Below are positions 1 through 6,814 of a stretch of 20,891 nt of DNA, in pieces. Origin of the DNA: CAIMUM01 sp034429715 (lineage in GTDB: Bacteria; Chloroflexota; Dehalococcoidia; GIF9; UBA5629); the NCBI GenBank assembly GCA_034429715.1, contig DAOUFR010000054.1, positions 1 through 20,891 on the forward strand, written 5' to 3'. The notes under the pieces are model-generated. The model did no database searches, was not told where the DNA came from, and saw only the letters and a program-made list of their open reading frames with translations. How positions within the stretch are numbered: position 1 is the stretch's first letter; every line of letters begins with the position of its first letter. Position numbers and translations under genes: made by a program.

Positions 1-194
1 ATGCCGGCGCCCTGCCGTTCGGCGGTGACGCGGATGAGGATGCGTACCTGCTCCCCGTTCCACCACTCCGAAGCCTCCCTCCACCACGATAGTATCTCCA
101 CCACCCGGTAGAGTCGCCGGCGCCAGATGAAGGCAGTCGGGACGGAATCACGGCTGACATGGACGGTTATCGGCTCATCGATCTGTCTGGACAC
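1..194 (-). CDS. DUF6504-like protein, N-terminal part (runs off the left edge)
   Basis: About 64 codons are visible, running leftward out of the window. The reading includes FIWRRRLYRVVEIL followed by a Trp-rich stretch (SWW, then EWW) and a GEQVRILIRV strand. This W-R-x-Y-R-V / W-x5-W-W pattern is what I know from the small DUF6504 proteins, which in actinobacteria often lie next to Y-family polymerase (dinB/imuB-type) genes. Start: GTG at 192-194, or the adjacent GTG at 195-197, behind an AGGGGGTG Shine-Dalgarno at 202-209; the frame is closed by TAA further upstream. The promoter at 227-256 carries a consensus SOS box, which fits a DNA-damage role. No biochemical function is established to my knowledge. 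The family call rests on memory of the pattern; the coding call itself is good. Confidence 0.6.
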   Translation of the reverse strand, partial: MSRQIDEPITVHVSRDSVPTAFIWRRRLYRVVEILSWWREASEWWNGEQVRILIRVTAERQGAG

Positions 195-226
195 CACGCG
201 CCACCCCCTTTGCAAGGCGTGTCGGA

Positions 227-256
227 ATTATAGTAGAACAAATGTTCTGATGTCAA
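227..256 (-). promoter_or_regulatory. Near-consensus sigma70-type promoter of the DUF6504-like gene
   Basis: On the minus strand there is TTGACA (251-256), an 18-bp spacer and TATAAT (227-232). Both hexamers are perfect. The predicted start is near 220, giving a ~25-nt leader that contains the Shine-Dalgarno. The spacer is filled by a LexA-type box, so repression would work by blocking polymerase. A related copy lies at 3303-3332. Confidence 0.75.
235..248. promoter_or_regulatory. SOS box (LexA/DinR type) inside the promoter spacer
   Basis: AGAACAAATGTTCT is a 6-bp perfect inverted repeat around a 2-bp centre. It contains GAAC-N4-GTTC, the core of the Gram-positive (Cheo/DinR) LexA operator. 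It lies exactly between the -35 and -10 boxes, the usual place for a LexA repression site. The downstream DUF6504-like gene belongs to a family seen with translesion polymerases. That LexA of this organism uses this site is inference; no lexA gene is in the window. Confidence 0.65.
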
Positions 257-289
257 ATGGAATGTGGTCATTGTGGGGAGCGCGGAGTA

Positions 290-3160
290 TCAGCGCCGCC
301 TGGTGAAGAAGACCAGTCCGCCGATCAGGGCGATCAGAAGGAGCGCGCTGCTGATGTAGAGAATCGTATTGGGGTTGTAATCGCTGACGCTGAAGCTGCC
401 GGCTTGCGTGCCGTTCACATAGACCCGGTATGTTCCGGGCTCGTTCCTGCTCACGGTGAAGGTGAGGGGCGCGGCCTGGCCGCTTTCGATGGTGACACCC
501 CGGCTGCTTTCCTCCTGCCCGTTGACGTAGAGTGTAATGCGGGATGAGCCGTTTGCAGTGCCCTTATTGACAGCGGTGGCGGTGACGGTGACGGATGTGC
601 CTGGCGTTACGCTGGAGGCGGATAGAGAGGCGCTCTGCACCTGGATGACCGGGAGTGAAATGGGAGATTGACTGGCCGGCGTCCCGGGTGCGGGTGATCC
701 ATGTGGGGAAAGCCCGGCGTTAATGAGTTGCTGTTGAGTTTCGAAAGTGAAGTCCGAGGCGCTGGCGGCTGTGCCGCCGGGTGCGGTTACGGTGATCCTT
801 CCTGTTGAGCCCTGGCCCAGGGTGGCGGTTATCCGGGTATCGGAATCGACGGTGAAGCCTGCTGCCGCCGTACCTCCGAAGCGGACTGCCGTGATCCCGG
901 TGAAATTTCTGCCGCTGATGATAACGGATGTGCCGGGGCCGCCCGAGGCGGGGTTGAAGGAATCGATGACGGGGAGCGGGAGACTGAAAGTGAAGTCCGA
1001 GGCGCTGGTGGCCGTACCGGCCGGGTTGGTTACGGTGATCTTGCCCGTTGAGCCCTGGCCCGCAATGGCGGTTATCCGGGTATCGGAGTCGACGGTGAAG
1101 CTTGAGGCCGCCGTACCTCCGAAGCTGACGGCGGTAGCACAGGTGAAACCGCTGCCGCTGATGGTGACGGATGTGCCGGGGCTGCCCGAGGCGGGGTTGA
1201 AGGAATCGATGACGGGAGTAGCGAAATCCTGCATCTTGATAAGAGTTATATCGTTCATTCTTGTATACGAATTCAATGGCGCCTGACCGGCGGGGCCGTT
1301 CCATGTGGCCTGGCTGACTCCGGCTATGTAAACGTTGCCGGAGGAGTCGGGAGCAATAGAATAGGCTTTTTCGTTATACGATACGCCGTAGAAGGTGTGC
1401 CACCGGTAGGCGCCGGAGCTATTGAGCTTGAGGGCGGCCATGCCTTTCGTATAAGCGTACAGCGGCGGTTCTCCATTAGGGCCGTTCCATGTATCAAAGC
1501 TATATCCGGCAACGTAGACGTTGGAGCAGGAGTCCGGAGCTATGGAATAAACGTAATCCCAGTTTGATGAGCCGTAGAAGGTATGCCAGAGGTAGGCGCC
1601 GGAGCTGTTGAGCTTGAGGATGGCTATATCCCAATCATAGTATCCATAGGTGAAGGCGTGCAGGGGCGGCTCTCCATCGGGGCCGTTCCAGTCTTCGCCG
1701 TCTCCTCCGACGTATACATTGCCGGCGGAGTCCAGCGCAATGGCATTAGCGTCCTCATTACCGTCCGAACCGTAAAAGGTATGCCAGAGGTAGGCGCCGG
1801 AGCTGTTGAGCTTGAGGATGACCATATCATTTTGCCAGTGGTAGGCATGCAGGGGCGGCTGCCCGTCGGGGCCGTACCAATTGTGATAAGCGCTGTACCC
1901 GGCAATGTAAATATTACATGAAGAATCCAGCGCAAGGGCCCTAGCACCACTGTCCATGCCGTAGAAGGTATGCCAGAGATAGGCGCCCGAGCTGTTGAGC
2001 TTGAGGATGGTGATGCCTCCCGTGTAGGCGTGCAGCGGCGCCTGTCCGGCGGGGCCGTCCCAGGTGGCCCGGCTGTTTCCGGCCATGTAAATATTGCCCG
2101 CGGAGTCCAGCGCAATGGAATCAGCGCTATCGTAAGTTGTTGAGCCGTAGAAAGTATGCCAGAGGTAGGCGCCCGAGCTGTTGAGCTTGAGGATGGTGAT
2201 GCCTCCCGTGTAGGCGTGCAGCGGCGCTTGGCCGTCGGAACCGTTCCATGTAGCCGTGCTGTTTCCGGCCATGTAAATATTGCCTCCGGAGTCCAACGCA
2301 ATGGAAACAGCGCTATCGCGAGATTTTGAACCGTAGAAGGTATGCCACTGGTAGGCGCCGGAGCTGTTTAGTTTGAGGATGGTGATGCCTCCGGTGTAGG
2401 CGTGCAGTGGCGCCTGCCCTGTGGGGCCGTTCCATGTGCGTTCGCTGTATCCGGCAATGTAAATGTTGCCGGCTGAATCCAGCGCAATGGATTTAGCTCC
2501 AATACGACCTATTGTTTGCGGACCGTAGAAGGTGTGCCACTGGTAAGTGGGGTCGATGTATACGGTACGGCTACTGTCATGGCTCCCCAGCGCGAAGCCG
2601 ATCCGGCTCTCATCCTGACGCCGGAATGATACCTCGACCGGAGAGCGGCGGCCGTCCGTCTCCTGCCACGCCACCGGCGCAGCCTCTTCCATGTAGCCGT
2701 TGGCGAAGCTGAGGCGCAGCGCTCCGTCCTGCTCCAGTGACAGCGGCATGTTGTAGCGAAGGCTGATATGGGCCGGGTTGCCGCCGGGATGGATTACGTA
2801 GGTGCTCTCGGCGATTCCTCCCACCGCGGAGCTGTAGATGACGTCGATATTTTCCCAGGCGCCGCGGTAGATTATTTTTCCCAGCGGAGCGATGCCGTTC
2901 TGCAGGGCTGCGGGACCTTCGGCTATTGGCTGCACGGGCCGGCTGTCAACAAACTCTATATGAATCGTATGGTCCAGACCAGCCATGTATACGGAGCTGC
3001 TGCCGAAGCCGAGGACGTGGCCGCCCGAGGTGAACCGGAGGTGTGCATCAGTGTTGGGCGCTGTGGCCGGGGAAGCGTCCTGATGCGCATCAAAATTGTA
3101 GAGGAAAGACAGGGGGAAAACGAGGGCTGCAATAATGATAATGCGTATCAACTTCCACAT
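290..3160 (-). CDS. Membrane-anchored surface protein: SBBP beta-propeller, two TIG domains, CARDB
   Basis: A large exported protein of ~956 aa. In order it has an N-terminal hydrophobic segment (IRIIIIAALVFPLSFLY) acting as signal or anchor; a ~170-aa domain of the kind that precedes SBBP repeats (DUF7948-like); seven SBBP repeats of ~60-65 aa, each opening with WHTFYG and carrying LDSxGNxYxAG and NGPxGQAPLHAY; two tandem IPT/TIG domains (each starting PVIDSFNPASG); a CARDB-type domain; and a C-terminal TM helix ending FFTRRR. This is a typical sortase-independent surface architecture, held by the C-terminal helix with a short basic cytoplasmic tail. Probable role: adhesion or binding of a partner outside the cell; ligand unknown. 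Start: ATG at 3160 with a weak GGGATGA Shine-Dalgarno 9 nt upstream; a TTG two codons earlier is possible. The gene stands alone, with a promoter at 3303-3332 and no clear terminator. Confidence 0.88.
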   Translation of the reverse strand: MWKLIRIIIIAALVFPLSFLYNFDAHQDASPATAPNTDAHLRFTSGGHVLGFGSSSVYMAGLDHTIHIEFVDSRPVQPIAEGPAALQNGIAPLGKIIYRGAWENIDVIYSSAVGGIAESTYVIHPGGNPAHISLRYNMPLSLEQDGALRLSFANGYMEEAAPVAWQETDGRRSPVEVSFRRQDESRIGFALGSHDSSRTVYIDPTYQWHTFYGPQTIGRIGAKSIALDSAGNIYIAGYSERTWNGPTGQAPLHAYTGGITILKLNSSGAYQWHTFYGSKSRDSAVSIALDSGGNIYMAGNSTATWNGSDGQAPLHAYTGGITILKLNSSGAYLWHTFYGSTTYDSADSIALDSAGNIYMAGNSRATWDGPAGQAPLHAYTGGITILKLNSSGAYLWHTFYGMDSGARALALDSSCNIYIAGYSAYHNWYGPDGQPPLHAYHWQNDMVILKLNSSGAYLWHTFYGSDGNEDANAIALDSAGNVYVGGDGEDWNGPDGEPPLHAFTYGYYDWDIAILKLNSSGAYLWHTFYGSSNWDYVYSIAPDSCSNVYVAGYSFDTWNGPNGEPPLYAYTKGMAALKLNSSGAYRWHTFYGVSYNEKAYSIAPDSSGNVYIAGVSQATWNGPAGQAPLNSYTRMNDITLIKMQDFATPVIDSFNPASGSPGTSVTISGSGFTCATAVSFGGTAASSFTVDSDTRITAIAGQGSTGKITVTNPAGTATSASDFTFSLPLPVIDSFNPASGGPGTSVIISGRNFTGITAVRFGGTAAAGFTVDSDTRITATLGQGSTGRITVTAPGGTAASASDFTFETQQQLINAGLSPHGSPAPGTPASQSPISLPVIQVQSASLSASSVTPGTSVTVTATAVNKGTANGSSRITLYVNGQEESSRGVTIESGQAAPLTFTVSRNEPGTYRVYVNGTQAGSFSVSDYNPNTILYISSALLLIALIGGLVFFTRRR
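740..1215 (-). repeat. Tandem duplication of a ~243-bp TIG-domain segment
   Basis: Two adjacent copies of a TIG-coding unit are offset by about 243 bp (81 codons). Both begin with PVIDSFNPASG and end ASDFTF, and long stretches of DNA are nearly identical, for example around 748-850 and 990-1095. The copies differ mostly at third positions and in a few residues, so the duplication is fairly recent. Confidence 0.8.
1341..2545 (-). repeat. Tandem ~190-bp coding repeats (seven propeller blades)
   Basis: The segment encoding WHTFYG recurs seven times at ~190-bp spacing (near 2530, 2335, 2150, 1965, 1775, 1575 and 1390). Blocks coding LKLNSSGAY and HAYTGGITI are almost identical at DNA level between the repeats around 2000-2060, 2190-2250 and 2380-2440. 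This points to recent intragenic duplication or gene conversion. Seven repeats would close one seven-bladed propeller. Confidence 0.85.
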
Positions 3161-3302
3161 GCTCAAGCGTCATCCCGATAACGATTCGTATAGGCCGTTC
3201 GCTTTAGAGTACACGGCATGTTAACACGATATGCGGATAAGATGCAAGCATTTGTGAGGTAGCATACGGGCGCAACCAACACCTTTCAGCAGGTGTGAAA
3301 GG

Positions 3303-3332
3303 ATTAAAATAGAACAAAAGATCTAATGTCAA
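3303..3332 (-). promoter_or_regulatory. Promoter of the surface-protein gene, diverged copy of the SOS-box promoter
   Basis: TTGACA (3327-3332), an 18-bp spacer and TTTAAT (3303-3308) lie on the minus strand. Positions 3303-3334 match 227-258 at 27 of 32 bases with no gaps. The LexA-type box is present at 3311-3324 but one half is changed (GATC for GAAC on the coding strand), so it may be weak or dead. The predicted start is near 3296, leaving a ~135-nt leader before the ATG at 3160. A small hairpin (ACACCT/AGGTGT, 3279-3296) lies right at the predicted start. Confidence 0.55.
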
Positions 3333-3364
3333 ATTAAGATATATGGCCTTTGGGGTGCTCCGGC

Positions 3365-3407
3365 GAAAATTAGAAGGAAGCCCGGACCGCTTCCAGGTCC
3401 GGGCTTC
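3365..3407 (-). terminator. Intrinsic terminator of the TolB-like lipoprotein gene
   Basis: A 12-bp perfect GC-rich stem (GAAGCCCGGACC, 3396-3407, with its complement at 3377-3388) closes a 7-nt loop. On the minus strand it is followed by CTTCTAATTTT. It lies ~65 bp past the stop codon of the TolB-like gene and isolates that gene from the promoter at 3303-3332. Confidence 0.8.
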
Positions 3408-3471
3408 GGGTTGTTCGGAGGCCGGGATAAGGTGTTGGGAATATCAAGCGCCGTCCGGCGGATCCGGATGG

Positions 3472-4479
3472 TTATCTCCAGGTCGGGCTGAAGTTGTTGA
3501 ATTCGCCGTAGGTCAGGCGGTGGATATTGCTGCCGTCGGCGTTCATAATGAATATATCTTTGTTGCCGTTGGCATCGGAGACAAAGGCTATTTGAGTTCC
3601 GTCGGGCGACCATGCCGGGTTGCGGTTGTCATTGATATCGTCTGTGATCTTCCTGGCTGTTACTAATGGGAAGGGGGATGAAGCGTCCATGACCCAGATA
3701 TCGCCTTTGGCGGCGGTGCCCCTGACCCAGACGATCTTATTGGTGACCGGCGACCAGTCCGGCTCGGAGCCGTCCACGTCAACAATCAGGCCGAACTTCT
3801 TCTGGTCGCTGCCGTCGGGATTCATGGTGTAAAGTACGGGACTAATACTGCCCTCATCGCGGTTGGAGGCGAAAAGGATTTTGGAGCTGTCCGGTGACCA
3901 GGTGGGCGCGCTGTTCCAGCCTGCCCTGTGACTGTGGCCATGGTTATCTGCTTCAGAAGTTGACTCTTCGTGTTTTTCCCAGGCGGCGCTGTCGGTCAGC
4001 TGCCGGACGTTTGTACCATCGGAATTCATAGCAAAGATATCAAGGTTATATATGCCGGCTTCGTTGATGACCTGAGAAACAAAGACTACTTTTGAGCTAT
4101 CCGGTGACCATCTGGGTAATGCGCTGCGACCCTTTAAATCGCTGAGCATCCTGCGGTCGCTGCCGTCAGCATTCATGCTCCATATCTGATAATTATAAGA
4201 TTGATTTGAGCTGAATGCGATCCTTTGGCCGTCCGGCGACCAATCGGGTGTGCCGTCGGCCGTGCGGTTGTCTGTTGATATGGATTTCAGGTCTGTCCCC
4301 TGGGGATCTATCGTATATATGTGAACTTTGCTGTCCCGGTCGGAGGTGAAAGCCACCAGCTCCGGAAGGCCCGAGGGCTGGTATGTGGTGGCCGGAGCAG
4401 TACAGGCAAATAACGATGAAGCCGACAATGCCAGCAGACCGATAAGGCACAGCAATTTAAACGATTTGAAATTGGACAT
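3472..4479 (-). CDS. TolB-like PD40 beta-propeller lipoprotein
   Basis: A 335-aa exported lipoprotein. The first 26 residues form a lipoprotein signal ending in a lipobox (SLFAC, Cys26). The rest consists of WD40-like PD40 repeats, seen as DWSPDG, RWSPDS, TWSPDS, DWSPVT, AWSPDG and a final PTWR, with linking IYTIDPQGTD, IWSMNADGSD, IFAMNSDGTN, LYTMNPDGSD and IFIMNADGSN turns. This is a six-bladed TolB-type propeller. The family is common in Chloroflexota and elsewhere; outside Tol-Pal systems the partner is usually unknown. No pal, tolA or tolQR is nearby, so calling it tolB would be wrong. A His-rich insert (NHGHSHR, in the middle third) could bind metal but may be a simple loop. Start ATG has AAGGAGAG 6 nt upstream, a promoter at 4519-4547 and its own terminator. 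Confidence 0.9.
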   Translation of the reverse strand: MSNFKSFKLLCLIGLLALSASSLFACTAPATTYQPSGLPELVAFTSDRDSKVHIYTIDPQGTDLKSISTDNRTADGTPDWSPDGQRIAFSSNQSYNYQIWSMNADGSDRRMLSDLKGRSALPRWSPDSSKVVFVSQVINEAGIYNLDIFAMNSDGTNVRQLTDSAAWEKHEESTSEADNHGHSHRAGWNSAPTWSPDSSKILFASNRDEGSISPVLYTMNPDGSDQKKFGLIVDVDGSEPDWSPVTNKIVWVRGTAAKGDIWVMDASSPFPLVTARKITDDINDNRNPAWSPDGTQIAFVSDANGNKDIFIMNADGSNIHRLTYGEFNNFSPTWR

Positions 4480-4518
4480 GCTGATCTCTCCTTGAGTGCA
4501 TAGTATCTTGTTCTGAAA

Positions 4519-4547
4519 AGTATAATTGCAGAGTTGAATATTGGCAA
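4519..4547 (-). promoter_or_regulatory. Promoter of the TolB-like lipoprotein gene
   Basis: TTGCCA (4542-4547), a 17-bp spacer and TATACT (4519-4524) lie on the minus strand, ~40 bp before the ATG. The gene is therefore probably transcribed apart from the Fe-S gene upstream. Confidence 0.5.
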
Positions 4548-4553
4548 ATACAC

Positions 4554-4575
4554 GCCGGCTGATTTAAATCCGCCG
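4554..4575 (-). terminator. Possible weak terminator of the marR/Fe-S operon
   Basis: Just past the stop codon of the Fe-S gene there is an imperfect hairpin (CGGC / GCCG around the palindrome GATTTAAATC). On the minus strand it is followed by GTGTATTTG. The stem has a mismatch and the T-run is poor. Confidence 0.3.
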
Positions 4576-4576
4576 T

Positions 4577-5752
4577 TCAGGCAGGCTTGCGTGTGGTTAT
4601 GAACTCGACCGCCCAGTCTCGCATGGTGCGAGGTGGATGATGCTCCTCCGCGTTGCGCACCAGGGTCAGTGAGCCGGACTGGCATTTATAGGCGCAGACT
4701 CCGCATCCGATACAGAGTTCGGCATTGACTTCGGATACCTTGCCGGATTTGTTGGTGAGTTCACGAACACGTCCATCTTTTTCTCGGACAGTAGTCTTGC
4801 GGCCCCTGGCATCCGGTGTCTCCTTGAGACGAAGCGCTTCCATCGGGCAGCGCTTGACGCACAAGCCGCAGCCGGTGCAGGTCTGCTGTTCCACTTTGAT
4901 ATGGTAGTTGGAAGGCACCAGCCCGCCTGCATGCTTCATGCGCTTGACCGCCTCAAACCACATGCAGCAGCAACTGCAGCAGTTACAGATGGTATCCGGG
5001 CTTTCCTGCTGGTTTGACATGGCGTGTATTAGGCCGGCATCGGCGCACTGCTGCAGAATACGCTCGGTTTCCTCGCGCGTAATCCGGCGTCCGAAACCGT
5101 TCTCCACCGCATAGCGGCCCAGGCGATCGAAATGCAGGCATACCTCGAGCGGGTATCTGTCAGGTGCGCCCGTGACCAGGCCTTTTTTCATGCGGCAGGG
5201 GCAGTAGCTGACACTGAAATAAGTGTAGGAATCGAGGTGCCTTTTTACTTCCTCATACGGTAGTATGGCCTGCTTGTCCTCGATGGCAGCGTTTATCGGC
5301 AGTACGCGCAGGCCTTTTTCTTTGACGGTCTCCCAGGGCTGCATGAAGGTCGGGAAATGGTTGTCGGACAGCACTGCGAACTGCCTGCTGACCTCGTCGG
5401 TTCTACCCGGCCATCCTGTCGTGCGCATGAGCATAAAAATATCATTGAGCATGTAATGCGGAACACCGTCGCGTTCGAATTTATAGAGGAATCCTTTGCG
5501 GGTCAGTTCGTCCAGCCTGATTCCCAGCGCAGGGAGATCCATACCTTTTATACCGGCTAATGCCTCGAGGCTTTTGGGAGAGAACGGTATGCCGGTAAGG
5601 AATGCAGCCTCGGCGGGTGTGTATTTTGCCGATATGACGTCCAGCAGTTTCTCCCCGCCCGGGACACCATACCAGCTCTTCTTCTGCCACTCGATGAATT
5701 TCAGGTAAACGTTTATTTCCGGGTCTGTAAGAACTGCTTCGGATTGGCTCAT
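4577..5752 (-). CDS. Cys-rich two-[4Fe-4S] ferredoxin-domain protein with winged-helix-like N-terminus
   Basis: A 391-aa cytoplasmic protein. Residues ~40-105 look like a winged helix (YTPAEAAFLTG ... LDELTRKGFLYKFERDG). Then come a CPC motif at 184-186, a dense Cys cluster CNCCSCCC at 256-263, and two classical 4Fe-4S motifs: Cys292/295/298/302 and Cys347/350/353/357. There is no TM segment. I recognise the overall type (4Fe-4S proteins with CPC and CNCC-CCC motifs, seen in strict anaerobes) but know no assigned reaction. It may be an electron-transfer or redox-sensing protein; the extra Cys groups could hold a third cluster. Start ATG has GGGAGG 5-6 nt upstream. It lies 52 bp downstream of marR in the same direction and is almost certainly co-transcribed, so MarR probably controls it. 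Confidence 0.8.
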   Translation of the reverse strand: MSQSEAVLTDPEINVYLKFIEWQKKSWYGVPGGEKLLDVISAKYTPAEAAFLTGIPFSPKSLEALAGIKGMDLPALGIRLDELTRKGFLYKFERDGVPHYMLNDIFMLMRTTGWPGRTDEVSRQFAVLSDNHFPTFMQPWETVKEKGLRVLPINAAIEDKQAILPYEEVKRHLDSYTYFSVSYCPCRMKKGLVTGAPDRYPLEVCLHFDRLGRYAVENGFGRRITREETERILQQCADAGLIHAMSNQQESPDTICNCCSCCCMWFEAVKRMKHAGGLVPSNYHIKVEQQTCTGCGLCVKRCPMEALRLKETPDARGRKTTVREKDGRVRELTNKSGKVSEVNAELCIGCGVCAYKCQSGSLTLVRNAEEHHPPRTMRDWAVEFITTRKPA

Positions 5753-5804
5753 ATAATCCTCCCGGGGTGTACTTATATTGGCTGTGGATGCCGGCCCGAT
5801 TAGA

Positions 5805-6233
5805 TCAGCTTATCTGCGAACGGCCCAGTTCGCGCAGCACACGTTCAAAGACCGCTATATCCTGCGCCGGGAAATTTTTACGAATGGCGGCATTCAGCTC
5901 GTCTGCAAAGCCGATGATGCGCGGCCCGACCTCCCTTGCCTTTGGTGTCAGGTAAACCAGAGCTGACCTGCGGTCCTCTGCATTCGGCCTGCGTTCCACA
6001 TAGCCGTTTTTTTCCATGCGGTCGAGTATGCCGGTGATGGTTGAACCGTCCAGGGCCACACGCTGCCCCAGTTCGCCAATCGTTATCCCGTCGCCTACCC
6101 AGAGGGCGTTGAAAACCATGTACTGCGGCGTGGTCAGGTTGAAAGGCGAAAGCCGCGAATCATAATGCTCATAAACACGGCGCATCACACGGCCGATATT
6201 GAAGCAGATGTACCCCTCCAGTTCATTTACCAT
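5805..6233 (-). CDS. MarR-family transcriptional regulator
   Basis: 142 aa, normal MarR length. The winged helix spans ~33-100: LTTPQYMVFNAL (helix 2), ITIGELGQRVAL then the recognition helix DGSTITGILDRMEKNG, then the wing ERRPNAEDRRSALVYLT with the conserved D-R-R. N- and C-terminal helices would form the dimer interface. No Cys of the OhrR type is placed to sense peroxide (only Cys10 near the start). First gene of a pair with the Fe-S protein, and the likely autorepressor through the palindrome at 6260-6269. Start ATG has no evident Shine-Dalgarno; the leader is only ~28 nt. Ligand unknown. Confidence 0.92.
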   Translation of the reverse strand: MVNELEGYICFNIGRVMRRVYEHYDSRLSPFNLTTPQYMVFNALWVGDGITIGELGQRVALDGSTITGILDRMEKNGYVERRPNAEDRRSALVYLTPKAREVGPRIIGFADELNAAIRKNFPAQDIAVFERVLRELGRSQIS

Positions 6234-6259
6234 AGTTGAATATTTTTAGCACAAAATAT

Positions 6260-6296
6260 TTGTATACAATATAAAAATTCCAGGGATATTTGTCAA
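6260..6296 (-). promoter_or_regulatory. marR promoter with palindromic operator on the -10 box
   Basis: TTGACA (6291-6296), a 17-bp spacer and TATATT (6268-6273) lie on the minus strand. The perfect palindrome TTGTATACAA (6260-6269), flanked by near-symmetric ATATT arms, overlaps the -10 box and predicted start. Size and position fit a MarR-dimer operator for autorepression; the assignment is inference. Confidence 0.65.
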
Positions 6297-6373
6297 GTGG
6301 GATTTGCCGATATAGATGTTATATACACCCGCTGCCGCTTGATTAATGATCTGTGTGCCCCGGCAATTGTAAA

Positions 6374-6402
6374 TTGACATATGTAAAACAACATACTAGT
6401 AT
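6374..6402 (+). promoter_or_regulatory. Promoter of the arsenic operon, with candidate ArsR sites
   Basis: TTGACA (6374-6379), a 17-bp spacer and TAGTAT (6397-6402) lie ~50 bp before arsR. The -10 box is inside a perfect 10-bp palindrome, ATACTAGTAT (6393-6402). ACATAT/ACATAC also recurs at 6377, 6391 and 6408. ArsR repressors bind AT-rich dyads over such promoters, so autoregulation here is likely, but which element is bound cannot be told. It is divergent from the marR promoter, 78 bp apart (-35 to -35). Confidence 0.65.
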
Positions 6403-6451
6403 TAATAACATATAAAGATATCATTATACGTTGATAGGATAGAGGCAGGTT

Positions 6452-6814
6452 ATGCGTTATTTAGTCAGGATATTGAAGTCGCTATCGGATGAAACCAGGT
6501 TGCGCATCCTTAATATGCTTTATGAGCGTGAGTGCTGTGTCTGTGAGATTATAGATGTCCTTAATATATCGCAGCCGCGTGCCTCTCACCACCTGGGGGC
6601 CATGTACAATGCCGGATTGCTTAAAATGAGGCGTGTCGGCATATACTCGCTCTATTCCATCGATCGAGAGAACCTTGAATCTTACGCCATTGATATTTTA
6701 AAGGCTGTGCGCGAGGGGCTGGGAGGTGATGAAATCACGCGCTCCGATTTAGTTAAATTGCATGCTGCGCAGAGGCTTATCCCTTCATGCTTCGGGACGG
6801 CCGGAGGCGGATAG
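6452..6814 (+). CDS. arsR: ArsR-family arsenite-responsive repressor
   Basis: 120 aa. The winged helix covers ~5-85: LKSLSDETRLRILNML, then the metal site ECCVCEI, then the recognition helix SQPRASHHLGAMYNAGLL and a wing ending in YSLY. Cys28, Cys29 and Cys31 sit where E. coli-plasmid ArsR has its ELCVCDL As(III) site, so trivalent arsenic (or antimony) sensing is well supported. A further Cys113 lies in the tail. Start ATG has GAGG 6 nt upstream. It is the first gene of a three-gene arsenic operon; its stop codon overlaps the start of the next gene. It should repress its own promoter at 6374-6402 until As(III) binds. Confidence 0.93.
   Translation: MRYLVRILKSLSDETRLRILNMLYERECCVCEIIDVLNISQPRASHHLGAMYNAGLLKMRRVGIYSLYSIDRENLESYAIDILKAVREGLGGDEITRSDLVKLHAAQRLIPSCFGTAGGG

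Noticed and set aside
747..1286. Long plus-strand open frame opposite the TIG domains (and similar frames at 1583-1921, 1624-2301, 2768-3181)
   Set aside because: Mirror frames of a repetitive GC-rich gene, with no ribosome site and no recognisable domain.
1341..2545. Regular repeats that could be read as a CRISPR-like or satellite array
   Set aside because: They lie in one open frame and translate to seven SBBP propeller repeats; spacing of ~190 bp and coding constraint explain them.
3472..4479. TolB of a Tol-Pal system
   Set aside because: It has a lipobox (TolB is a soluble periplasmic protein) and no tol or pal neighbours; only the PD40 propeller is shared.
6787..6813. ATG at 6787 as start of the CcdA/ArsG-like gene
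   Set aside because: It would overlap arsR by 28 bp and add a basic leader; GTG 6814 has GGAGG at good spacing and forms the common TAGTG stop-start overlap.
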